Positions 23,412 to 30,808 of a stretch of DNA of 33,579 bases are shown here, piece after piece. Each line of letters begins with the position of its first letter. Position 1 is the first letter of the stretch. Under the pieces are notes generated by a model. The model ran no database searches and was not told where the DNA came from. It saw nothing but the letters and a program-made list of their open reading frames with translations. This DNA comes from Planctomycetota bacterium (GTDB lineage Bacteria > Planctomycetota > JACQVV01). The position numbers were made by a program, and so were the translations under genes. The stretch covers positions 1 to 33,579 of the forward strand of contig JACQVV010000474.1 of assembly GCA_016209595.1 (NCBI GenBank). Direction: 5' to 3'.

Positions 23412-24627
23412 GGCCGTTCCCTCCAGAGAAGAGTTGCCGGGCGAATGCCTTCTGCCGCCTACTCTGGAGCTCGCAGAGCCGGCAGACGTCGGATGCTCTG
23501 CCGACGCATTCGACGCCGCAGATACGGCATCTCGTCTTCTCTGCCTCGAAGACCGTCGTCCAGCCCCGGCGGGCGAGGAGAGTGGGATCGAACGTCGTCC
23601 GGAGGTGGATCGCGCGGAAGAGACAGGCCTGGGCGCAGATCCCGCAGCCGGTGCAGAGGCCAGGTTCGAACTCGAGAGCGAAGCTCGCCCCCTCCGTCTT
23701 CCTACGGATGGCGCCCACGGGGCACAGCGTCTCGCAGACGTCGCAACCCACGCAGCGTTCGTTCACGTCGAGCTCGGCGAACGGCGTCCCCTCGCGCGGG
23801 AAGGGCGCCGAGCCCGTGCTGCCCGGGGCGAGGGCCGCGACGATTTCCAAGAGATGCGTCCGTTTCGCGTTCTCCGGGTGGCGCCGGACGTTCTCCCGGA
23901 AGACCTCCGCGGGGGTCTTCGCGGGTTCGGCGGGCGCGAGCGCGCCTGCAGCGGCCGCCCTGCCGCGCCGGAAGAGCGCATGAAGCGCGTCGCGCCGGGA
24001 GACGCGGGGGCCCGTCTCCGGACGCACCGGATCCGTATCGTCGGGGATGAGCCGCGGCGCGTCCGCGACGCTGTACTCGACGTCGCGAATCCCCAGCCCG
24101 GCGGCAAGCGACCGGGCGAGATCCACGGTTCGCCGCCACTGAGCCGCCGCCCTCGCAAGGGGACAGTCCTCGCAGCCGGGGACAAGGAGCTCGATCCTCC
24201 GGGCGCCCAGCCTGACAGGCTCGAGGAGAAGGGCCTCGGTGGCTCGGGAGAGACACGGAAGGACGAGATCCGGAGCCGCTCCCGACTCCTGGGCCCACCG
24301 CGCCCCATCGACCCGGTCGCAAGCGATCCGGTAGGGACTGCCCTGGCGGACGGTGAGGCGCATCCGTGCCGCCAGGGAACGGTCCCCAATCTCCCCCTTG
24401 AGAGCACCGTTGGGGCATGCGGAAAGGCACGCCCCGCAACCCACGCACGGATCCTGCACTCGGATCCCGCCGTTTGCGGCGTCCAGGGCCCCTGGAATCG
24501 GGCAGGCATCGAGACAGGCCGAGCACCCCGATTTGGTGGAACGATACCGGGAGCAGAGCGTGTCGTCGATGCGGACGGGTGGCCCGCCGACCGATTCGAG
24601 GAAGCCCTGGGCGCTCAAAGGCGACAC
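23398..24627 (-). CDS. Multi-cluster Fe-S protein (two bicluster ferredoxin domains plus C-terminal Cys motif)
   Basis: The 409-residue protein has an N-terminal pair of cluster sites (C25-x9-C35-x2-C38-x3-C42, then CVGCGACLSACP at 61-72). A middle part follows with LPCLSR and VPGCEDCPLA cysteines, resembling hydrogenase Fe-S or MvhD-type segments. After an SRRDALHALFRRGR stretch comes a second bicluster domain (CVGCDVCETLCPVGAI and CTGCGICAQACLF), and finally a CRICGVECVGRASDVCRLCE motif. No export signal is seen at the N-terminus, so it is probably cytoplasmic. The GTG start lies 4 nt after the ferredoxin stop. It may feed electrons to, or help assemble, the molybdoenzyme, as NapF-like proteins do. 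I do not recognise the exact family. Confidence 0.8.
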   Translation of the reverse strand: MSPLSAQGFLESVGGPPVRIDDTLCSRYRSTKSGCSACLDACPIPGALDAANGGIRVQDPCVGCGACLSACPNGALKGEIGDRSLAARMRLTVRQGSPYRIACDRVDGARWAQESGAAPDLVLPCLSRATEALLLEPVRLGARRIELLVPGCEDCPLARAAAQWRRTVDLARSLAAGLGIRDVEYSVADAPRLIPDDTDPVRPETGPRVSRRDALHALFRRGRAAAAGALAPAEPAKTPAEVFRENVRRHPENAKRTHLLEIVAALAPGSTGSAPFPREGTPFAELDVNERCVGCDVCETLCPVGAIRRKTEGASFALEFEPGLCTGCGICAQACLFRAIHLRTTFDPTLLARRGWTTVFEAEKTRCRICGVECVGRASDVCRLCELQSRRQKAFARQLFSGGNGRGSR

Positions 24628-24631
24628 TCCA

Positions 24632-25252
24632 TCACTTGGGCCCGCTGTACTGGAGGCTAGGATCGGTGGCCCCGCTCCCGAGCGACACACGGCGCGCCCG
24701 CTTCTCCCGAATGAGCATCGTGAGCTCGTTGAGCTCGCCGAAGTAGCGTGTCCGGGCGATGCACGTCGTGACGCACGCGGGGAGGAGCCCTTTCTCGAGC
24801 CGGTGGACGCAGAGGGTGCACTTCTCCATCACCTTGTCCTCGGCGTTGAACTGCGGCGCCCCGTAGGGACAGGCCCACGCGCAGTAGCGGCAGCCGATGC
24901 AGCGATCCTTGTTGATGAGGACCACGCCGTCCTCCTCGCGCTTCGTGATCGCCCCCACCGGGCACGCGGCGAGACATGCGGGGCGCCCGCAGTGCATGCA
25001 CGGCATGGGGACGAAGTAGACATTCACCTCGGGCCGGCTCTTCGGATCGCGGAACTCTCCCTCCTCGATCTCGATCACGCGGTTGTAGTCGACGCCGACC
25101 GGCGTGTTGTTCTCCGACTTGCAGGCGAGCGTGCAGGCGTTGCAGCCGACGCACGTCTCGAGATCGATCCAGAGCGTGAGCTGCTTCGCTCCCTTCTTGG
25201 CGAAGGACCGTTCGATCACCTCGCGGGGGACGATCGCTTCTCTTTCAGCCAT
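24632..25252 (-). CDS. Four-cluster ferredoxin subunit (TtrB/NrfC/PsrB type), first copy
   Basis: The 206-residue protein has four cysteine groups: CVGCNACTLACKSENNTP, CMHCGRPACLAACPVGAI, CIGCRYCAWACPYGAP, and CTLC followed by LPACVTTC. This is the beta subunit of DMSO-reductase-family enzymes, carrying electrons between the catalytic subunit and a membrane partner. It lacks a signal peptide and would be exported in complex with the Tat-bearing 977-aa protein encoded 13 nt upstream. GGAGGAGAG precedes the ATG. It is a paralogue of the ferredoxin next to the NrfD gene, sharing ACKSENN and the spacing of all groups, but belongs to the catalytic pair. Confidence 0.94.
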   Translation of the reverse strand: MAEREAIVPREVIERSFAKKGAKQLTLWIDLETCVGCNACTLACKSENNTPVGVDYNRVIEIEEGEFRDPKSRPEVNVYFVPMPCMHCGRPACLAACPVGAITKREEDGVVLINKDRCIGCRYCAWACPYGAPQFNAEDKVMEKCTLCVHRLEKGLLPACVTTCIARTRYFGELNELTMLIREKRARRVSLGSGATDPSLQYSGPK

Positions 25253-25265
25253 GGCCGCTCTCCTC

Positions 25266-28199
25266 CTAAAGCCTTTCCACACGGAGCGGCGTCCCGAAGC
25301 TCTGGGTCCCGCCCGCCACGGGGTCGAGCAGGATCCGGTCCCCGAGGACGGGGTCCGCCATGTATAGAGGGTTGATCGAGTATCCGGTGCCGATCCTCGG
25401 GTCGTGATACTGGTCCTTGCCGTCGGAGGACCAGGGGCGCGCGCCGGAGCCCCAGCGCCCGTAGGCGTGCCGCACCGACACGCAGCCGGGCCGGATGCGG
25501 CTCGTGACCCTGACCCTGAACTTGAACCAGCCATCGCCGATCGAGTTGGTGTACTGGGGGAGATGCTTGCTCGATGGGGACTTGACCTTGATCCAGCCTC
25601 CCGTGATGACGCCGAGCCGCTCGGCGTCGGCGGGGTTGAGCTCGGCGTGGTTCTCCGGCAGGATCGAAGCGAGCCAGAGAATCTGCATCGTCCGCGACTG
25701 CGTGTGCCACGCGTCCTTGTGCGTGTGCAGCTGGAACGGGTATTCGTTCCAGATCTCCTGAGCGATCGGCTGTTCCTTGCAGTCGACGATCGTCCGGTAG
25801 AGCGGGAGGCCGTCGAAGTACTTCGCGGTCATGCTGTTCTTGGTAGCCGCCGTCGCCGCGGAGAAGGCGAAAAGGCAGCGGACCTGCCGTCCGCCCGGGA
25901 AGCGGACGTATTCCCCCTCATACTCCTTCCCGGGGTTCTCGAACTTTCCGCCCAGCCGGACGAGGGAGCCCTCGGGGTCGAGGCCGCCGTCCTTGGCGAA
26001 GTCATCGTGCTTGTAGAAGTCGTTCCAGAACTGCCAGCTGTTGAAGATGTCGATCCCCGGCCCGCCGCCGTCCTTCCCGAAGGCGGGGAGGCCGCACCGG
26101 ATCGCGATCTGGATCAGCGTGTCGTCCGCCGTCTGGACGTCGGGGTGGATCCCGCGGTACGCCTTGGTGGCCGGATCGATTGTGCCGACGACGGGTTGCC
26201 GGAGCCCCCAGACCTGAGTCTTGATCGGCGGGTAGGTCTTGAACCCCCCAAATCGCTCCAGGTACTCCGTGTCGGGAAGGATGTAGTCGCAGAGCTGGCT
26301 CGTCTCGTTCATGTAGGCGTCGATCGAGAACGTGAGCGGCATGGCGTCGAGATCGAGCAGGGCCTCGATGACCGAGCTATTGCAGGGCATCGTGTAGGCC
26401 GGGTTGTTGTAGTAGTTGAGGTAGGCCTTGATCCGGTAGGGATAGCCGGCCTTCCGGCTGGAGAAGAACTCCGGAGTGACGGTCCGGATGGCGAGCGGAT
26501 ACCAGGGCCGGGTCGAGACCGGCTTCTTCCCCTGGTAAGCGGCCTTGTGCCGGTCGATGGTGACTCCCGACATGGCGCGCTTCTCTCCCTTGACCGAGCC
26601 CTTGTAGGCGGCGTGGCCGGGGATGAAGCCGCCCTTGCGGTCGATACTGTCCGTCAGGATGTTGAGGATGCACAGGGCCTGGCCGTTCCACCATCCCATC
26701 GACTGCTGGACGGGGCCACGGAACATCTCGATCACCGGCCTCTTCGCGTTCGAGAACTCGCGGGCGATCCGGGCGATGGTCCCGGACGGGATGTCGCAGA
26801 CCGTCTCGCATTCCTCGAGCGTCTTCTCCTGGGCCCGCTCGCGCAGCATGCGGAACACCGTCTTGTAAGTGACTCCCCCCACCGAGATCTCGGCGTCGAG
26901 GTCCGCCTGCCCACCGACCTCGTGGAAGAGCTTGGGCCTTCCGCTCACGAGCACGACGTAGTCGGCCTGCCCGAGGCCGGCCTGGCCACCCGTCAGATAC
27001 GCCTTGGGCTCCGCCGTGGACACGAGATACGTCATGTCCGTCCAGTTCCGGCGGCCGGTCGTCTTGGCGGCCTGTTCGTTGGGGAGCGCGAGGTAGTCCG
27101 CCCGGTAGGCCTTGTTCTCGAGGATCCAGCGGATCATCCCCAGGAGGAAGAAGGCGTCGCTCGCCGGCTTGAGGGGGACCCACTCGCCCTTTCCGGAATG
27201 GATGGCCTTGGCCGCGGCCGGAGAGAGCCAGGGATCGACGACGACGTGCCTGAATTCCTTCGCCCCGGGCCCGGTGCGCTTCGCGAACTTCTGGAGATAA
27301 CGGCAGCGGGTCTGCATCGGGTAGTCGGCGTGCGTGATGTTGGAACCGACGCTGATGAGATACGTGCAGTACTCGTAGTCGGCGTAGGCCCCGATCTCGT
27401 AGGGCGGGAGGTTGAGGAAGTGCTCGATGACGTTGTAGAAGGTGCCGGCGCAGCGGCTACAGTGGTTCAGCATGTTGGGAACGCCGCAGGCCTCCTTGAC
27501 GAAGCGCGGCGTGAGCGGAGACTGTTCGTTCCTCCCGTGGGCCCAGACGAACTGGTTCCGCCTGGGTCCGTAGCCGTCCGGAGGGGCCTCGTCCATGTAC
27601 GCGGAGTCCTCCGGTCCGATGGGCGTCTCGTCATTCAGGATCGCCTTGAGACCCTCGACTTGCCTCCCCTCCTCTCCCGGAACGTCCTTGAAGAGGTGGC
27701 CCCCATCGCAGATCTCGCCGAGCGCTTCGTCCCAGGTGATGGCCTTCCACTTCCCGGACCCGCGCGGCCCGATCCTCTTCAATGGATGGGTGAGGCGGGC
27801 GGGGCTATAGAGCGCGTAGACGCCCGACTGGCCCTTGGGGCAGACGGAGCCGAGGTCGGTTCCCTCCGGCCCGGCGTCGAGATCCCCCTCCTCGACGAGG
27901 TCTCCCTTGGCGACGTAGTCGTAGGTATTGGGGTGGTAGGGGTTGCCATCGATCTTGATGAGCTCCCCCGCCTTGATCTTGCACTGGATGCCGCATCCGC
28001 CGTGGCACATGAGGCAAACCGAGCGGACGATCTGGACATCGTCCGTGGGATCGGGACTCGATCCCGACTTGCCCGTCAGCCTTTCCCACTCGTTCGCCTC
28101 GACAGGTGCGATGCGCGCGAGCGTGGCGGCGGCTCCGGCGGCGGCACCGGACATCTGCAAGAAGGTCCTGCGACTCGGCTTCCACTCCGAGAGCTTCAT
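25266..28199 (-). CDS. Molybdopterin oxidoreductase, catalytic subunit (TtrA/PhsA/ArrA-like)
   Basis: The 977-residue protein has a twin-arginine signal (SRRTFLQMSGAAAGAAATLA) and the cluster motif C62-x2-C65-x3-C69-x50-C120 (CLMCHGGCG, SVCPKG). It has KIDGNPYHP, typical of tetrathionate-reductase-like members, and PNMLNHCSRCAG, where H246-x3-C250 fits the Mo-ligating Cys of PhsA/PsrA/TtrA types. Conserved SQLCDYILPDTEYLERFGG and ELNPADAERLGV segments follow. It would be periplasmic, using bis-MGD to reduce or oxidise a sulfur, selenium, arsenic or similar substrate; which one cannot be read from sequence. GGAGA precedes the ATG. It heads the 12-gene operon, has its ferredoxin next door but no adjacent NrfD subunit, and follows a candidate sigma-54 promoter. 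Confidence 0.9.
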   Translation of the reverse strand: MKLSEWKPSRRTFLQMSGAAAGAAATLARIAPVEANEWERLTGKSGSSPDPTDDVQIVRSVCLMCHGGCGIQCKIKAGELIKIDGNPYHPNTYDYVAKGDLVEEGDLDAGPEGTDLGSVCPKGQSGVYALYSPARLTHPLKRIGPRGSGKWKAITWDEALGEICDGGHLFKDVPGEEGRQVEGLKAILNDETPIGPEDSAYMDEAPPDGYGPRRNQFVWAHGRNEQSPLTPRFVKEACGVPNMLNHCSRCAGTFYNVIEHFLNLPPYEIGAYADYEYCTYLISVGSNITHADYPMQTRCRYLQKFAKRTGPGAKEFRHVVVDPWLSPAAAKAIHSGKGEWVPLKPASDAFFLLGMIRWILENKAYRADYLALPNEQAAKTTGRRNWTDMTYLVSTAEPKAYLTGGQAGLGQADYVVLVSGRPKLFHEVGGQADLDAEISVGGVTYKTVFRMLRERAQEKTLEECETVCDIPSGTIARIAREFSNAKRPVIEMFRGPVQQSMGWWNGQALCILNILTDSIDRKGGFIPGHAAYKGSVKGEKRAMSGVTIDRHKAAYQGKKPVSTRPWYPLAIRTVTPEFFSSRKAGYPYRIKAYLNYYNNPAYTMPCNSSVIEALLDLDAMPLTFSIDAYMNETSQLCDYILPDTEYLERFGGFKTYPPIKTQVWGLRQPVVGTIDPATKAYRGIHPDVQTADDTLIQIAIRCGLPAFGKDGGGPGIDIFNSWQFWNDFYKHDDFAKDGGLDPEGSLVRLGGKFENPGKEYEGEYVRFPGGRQVRCLFAFSAATAATKNSMTAKYFDGLPLYRTIVDCKEQPIAQEIWNEYPFQLHTHKDAWHTQSRTMQILWLASILPENHAELNPADAERLGVITGGWIKVKSPSSKHLPQYTNSIGDGWFKFRVRVTSRIRPGCVSVRHAYGRWGSGARPWSSDGKDQYHDPRIGTGYSINPLYMADPVLGDRILLDPVAGGTQSFGTPLRVERL

Positions 28200-28561
28200 G
28201 TCTGTCTCCGTGAGATGGGCTTCCTCGACACTCGCGAACCTCCTATGCAGATTCCGTACCTCTTTCCTGGCCAAGAGCCGTGCAGACAAGTTGCGGGCCA
28301 AGTCACTGGCCTGCTAAGAGTTGCGTCACAGCCTCCTCCAGTGCGCCCGCGCCACTTCAGCCGAGGAATGGCCGTCGCGGACACTCGCGGGGCGGGGGCG
28401 CTTCCGATGGATCTGCCAACCCGTTCTCCGGCAAGCGATTGGAGGAGGAGGCCGAACCGGCCACGTCGCCGGGCCTGGCAGCGGGCGATACGCGCTCCGT
28501 CGCCGCCGGCGGAGAACGCACTTCAGATCCGACGGAACACCCGCTCGAGATTGAGCTCGAT
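28200..28561. other. 362-nt regulatory region upstream of the respiratory operon
   Basis: This non-coding interval separates the YkgJ gene from the operon. It contains the candidate -24/-12 promoter at 28286-28301, a 10-mer GACACTCGCG repeated at 28227-28236 and 28380-28389, and CGTTCTCCG (28422-28430) with its complement CGGAGAACG (28510-28518). The latter sequence also occurs upstream of the YkgJ promoter (29293-29301). GGCCA and TGGCC form an inverted pair around the -24 element. No clear terminator for the YkgJ gene is seen. Confidence 0.5.
28286..28301 (-). promoter_or_regulatory. Candidate sigma-54 (-24/-12) promoter of the 12-gene operon
   Basis: TTGGCCCGCAACTTGT has the spacing of the sigma-54 consensus TGGCACG-N4-TTGC, with two mismatches (C for A in the -24 block, T for C at -12). 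Transcription would begin near 28274, leaving about 75 nt of leader before the ATG. The neighbouring NtrC-family regulator makes this plausible. The imperfect -12 GC lowers confidence. Confidence 0.45.
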
Positions 28562-29203
28562 TCATGGCGACACGGGGGAGGCGGCCAGAGCGACTACGCG
28601 TTCGCGGTAGAGGGACTCGACGGCTCTCCGGTGAGAGAGGTCGATGGCCTCGGTGCACCGGCATCGCAGAGCGGCGGCCCTCTCGCCCGGGGGGAGCGTC
28701 CGCACGCCCCCCAGGATCGCAGCGAAGGTATCTTGTGCCAGCTCGACCGCCCGGGCGCCGTTCCCGAAGTAGGCCGCCGTCATTCGATTCTCCGCTTCTT
28801 CGCGGCCCAGGAGAGCGGCGAGCTCCTTCGCGATGCAGGGCTCTCCAGACGCCGTGCCATCTTCGAAGCAACGGTAGCCTTGGTTCGCGTAGTCCTGAGC
28901 GAGGGCGTCCCGCCGAGTCAGCAGGTGCTCCGGGAAGAGCCGGCAGCGCAGGGGACGTACATCGTAGACCCTGCACCGGCCGGCATCGAGGCATCGGCAG
29001 GGGAAGGCGAGGCCCACCGCCGGCACGAACCACCGCGTTTGCGGGATCTGATTCCAGAGGACGGTGCAGTAGGTGTCGTAGAAGGTCGATCCCGGGCTCC
29101 GGAGATGTCGGAGCAGGCGGGCGATGTCGAGGACGGTGAGCTCCAGCGGACAGGCCGGATCCTCGCAGCAACGCGTGCACCCCGTAACGCACTTGAAGGA
29201 CAC
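28562..29203 (-). CDS. YkgJ-family cysteine-cluster protein
   Basis: The 213-residue protein belongs to the YkgJ (CxxCxxCC) family of putative zinc or iron-chelating proteins. An N-terminal C5-x3-C9-x2-CC group (KCVTGCTRCCEDPACPLE) is followed by FPCRCLDAGRCRVYDVRPLRCRLFP, the second conserved block, and by later YRCFEDG, EPCIAKE and RCRCTEA cysteines. It is cytoplasmic with no signal. The GTG start has no good ribosome site and lies only about 5 nt from the transcription start predicted from the strong -24/-12 promoter. It stands between the regulator genes and the respiratory operon and could help mature metal cofactors there; that is inferred. Confidence 0.88.
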   Translation of the reverse strand: MSFKCVTGCTRCCEDPACPLELTVLDIARLLRHLRSPGSTFYDTYCTVLWNQIPQTRWFVPAVGLAFPCRCLDAGRCRVYDVRPLRCRLFPEHLLTRRDALAQDYANQGYRCFEDGTASGEPCIAKELAALLGREEAENRMTAAYFGNGARAVELAQDTFAAILGGVRTLPPGERAAALRCRCTEAIDLSHRRAVESLYRERVVALAASPVSP

Positions 29204-29218
29204 GCAAGGATCCGGCTA

Positions 29219-29234
29219 GCAAGGGTCGTGCCCT
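29219..29234 (-). promoter_or_regulatory. Sigma-54 (-24/-12) promoter of the YkgJ gene
   Basis: GGGCACGACCCTTGCT matches the consensus TGGCACG-N4-TTGCW at every specified base but the first. The predicted start is about 29208, 5 nt before the GTG of the YkgJ gene. An NtrC-family activator with GAFTGA is encoded directly upstream. Confidence 0.7.
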
Positions 29235-29304
29235 TCTCCCCATCTACAATGGCCGGCCGGAGCTTCCCCGGCTTTCGGCCCTGGCCCGGCCACGGAGAAC
29301 GCGC

Positions 29305-29325
29305 GGAACGTACCCGGAGCGTTCC
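29305..29325. promoter_or_regulatory. Candidate upstream activator site (inverted repeat)
   Basis: GGAACG and CGTTCC form a perfect 6-bp inverted repeat with a 9-nt spacer, centred about 107 nt upstream of the start predicted from the sigma-54 promoter. This is where NtrC-type activators usually bind. A related GGAGAACGC lies just beside it at 29294-29302. Confidence 0.4.
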
Positions 29326-29348
29326 ACTACGGCCATCTCGGCGATCCA

Positions 29349-29366
29349 GGGGCGCCGGGACGCCCC
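29349..29366 (-). other. GC-rich hairpin after the response-regulator gene
   Basis: GGGGCG and CGCCCC pair around a 6-nt loop about 65 nt after the regulator's stop codon. No T-run follows on the minus strand, so a rho-independent terminator is not established. It could still separate the regulator transcript from the YkgJ gene. Confidence 0.3.
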
Positions 29367-29431
29367 TCCCAAGCCATGCCGCGCCAGAGAGAAAGGTCAG
29401 ATGGCCGTTGTGGCCAGGTCTCCGACCGCCT

Positions 29432-30808
29432 CTATGCCTGATCGACCGCCGGGTTCGCCTCCGGGGCGGTCAGGAACCGGCGGAGGGTTGTTCTCGGCAT
29501 GCCGAGCATGTCGGCGGCCGCCGACTGGTTTCCCTTCGCCCGAACCATCGCCCACTGCACGCACGCCTCCTCGATCGCGCGGAGCATGGCGGGAAGGTCG
29601 ATCCGTTCGCGCCCATTTAGGTGGAGAGCGAACGGACGCGCTTCTCGGTCGCCTTCTTTCAGATAGGCCGGGAGATCGTCGATGGAGACCTGGCCGGGGC
29701 GGCCGACAGCATGGACGTGGGCGACAACGTTCTCGAGCTCCCGGACGTTCCCGGGCCAGTTGTAGTCGAGGAGAATCCTCATCGCGTCGCACGAGAACTC
29801 CCGGGGGCTCGCAGCGCGTGCGCTGAAGTGGGCGATGAGCATCGGGATGTCCTCCTTCCGCTCCCGGATGGGGGGGAGGGCTATCCGCACCACATCGACC
29901 CGGTATGCCAGGTCCGCGCGAAGTTTGCCTTCCTGCACGAGCTGCCTCGGATCCTGCTTCGACGCAGAGATGAGCCGAGCGTTCATCTGGAGCATCGCCT
30001 CCCCCCCCACGCGTTCGTACTCCCGCTCCTGGAGCACCCGGAGGAGTTTCACCTGGAAGTCGAGGGGCAGGTCGTCGATGTCGTCAAGGAAGAGGGTCCC
30101 TTTTCCTGCCAGCTCGATCCGCCCTCGCCTCTGGCGAAGCGCGCCAGTGAACGCCCCGGCCTCGTGGCCGAAGATCTCGCTCTCGACGATGTGGGGAGAC
30201 AGCGCCGCGCAGTTCACGGCGACAAAAGGCTCTCTCGCCCGGGGGCTCGTCGCATGGATGCCTCGCGCGAGGAGTTCCTTTCCCGTGCCCGTTTCGCCGA
30301 GGATGAGAATAGGCACATCCTGCACCGCGAGCACTCGGGCCAGATCGAAGACCTCCCGCATCGACTTCGACTGGGCGATCATGCGGTCGAGGCTGTAGCG
30401 ATCCGAGAGCCGAGCCCGGAGCTCCTGCACCTCGCGCACGGTCTGCGAGTGCTCCACCAGGCGCTGGATCTTGAGATCGATCTCCTCGAAGGTGAAGGGT
30501 TTCGTCACGTAGTCCGAGGCTCCCGCGTGGATCGCCTCGACGGCGTTCTGGATCGATCCGTATGCCGTCATCACGATGACGTGGGTCTCCGGCGCGATCT
30601 CCCTTACCCTCTTGAGGAGAGACACGCCGTCCATCCCCGGCATCCGGAGGTCCGTGAGGACGACGTCGAAGGGTCCCTCCTCGACGGCCGCGATCGCGGC
30701 GAACGCGTTGTCGCACGAGACGACCGAGTGGTCCGCGTCTCCCAGTTGCTTCTCGAGCGTCAGCCTCTTTAGACGGTCGTCTTCGACGACGAGAATGCGA
30801 CCTCGCAT
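29432..30808 (-). CDS. NtrC-family sigma-54-dependent response regulator
   Basis: The 458-residue protein has three domains. A receiver (1-120) has acidic residues D10 and D11, phosphoacceptor D53 (VVLTDLRMPGMDG) and conserved K103. An AAA+ domain (about 140-365) has Walker A GETGTGKE (171-178), GAFTGA (218-223) for sigma-54 contact, and Walker B GTLFLDDIDDL. A C-terminal Fis-type helix-turn-helix is present (NQSAAADMLGMPRTTLRRFL). All key residues are intact, so it should activate sigma-54 promoters when phosphorylated. Its start lies 40 nt inside the histidine kinase gene, marking a cognate pair. Likely targets are the YkgJ gene and the 12-gene respiratory operon downstream. Confidence 0.95.
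   Translation of the reverse strand: MRGRILVVEDDRLKRLTLEKQLGDADHSVVSCDNAFAAIAAVEEGPFDVVLTDLRMPGMDGVSLLKRVREIAPETHVIVMTAYGSIQNAVEAIHAGASDYVTKPFTFEEIDLKIQRLVEHSQTVREVQELRARLSDRYSLDRMIAQSKSMREVFDLARVLAVQDVPILILGETGTGKELLARGIHATSPRAREPFVAVNCAALSPHIVESEIFGHEAGAFTGALRQRRGRIELAGKGTLFLDDIDDLPLDFQVKLLRVLQEREYERVGGEAMLQMNARLISASKQDPRQLVQEGKLRADLAYRVDVVRIALPPIRERKEDIPMLIAHFSARAASPREFSCDAMRILLDYNWPGNVRELENVVAHVHAVGRPGQVSIDDLPAYLKEGDREARPFALHLNGRERIDLPAMLRAIEEACVQWAMVRAKGNQSAAADMLGMPRTTLRRFLTAPEANPAVDQA

Noticed and set aside
23860..23990. Internal SRRDALHALFRRGR in the multi-cluster Fe-S protein as a Tat signal marking a separate gene start
   Set aside because: No ribosome site or start codon precedes it, there is no long hydrophobic stretch after it, and the frame is continuous with the N-terminal cluster domain.
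13742..28199. A base-composition shift marking the respiratory operon as recently acquired
   Set aside because: Hand counts of third-position G/C in the first 45 codons vary from gene to gene (about 67% in the 701-aa gene, 84-93% in three others, 89% in the TPR kinase), with no consistent step.
25404..28610. A 1068-codon open frame on the plus strand opposite the 977-aa molybdoenzyme
   Set aside because: It is a GC-rich shadow frame: composition is Arg/Val/Leu/Asp-rich without motifs, while the minus strand has complete family signatures.
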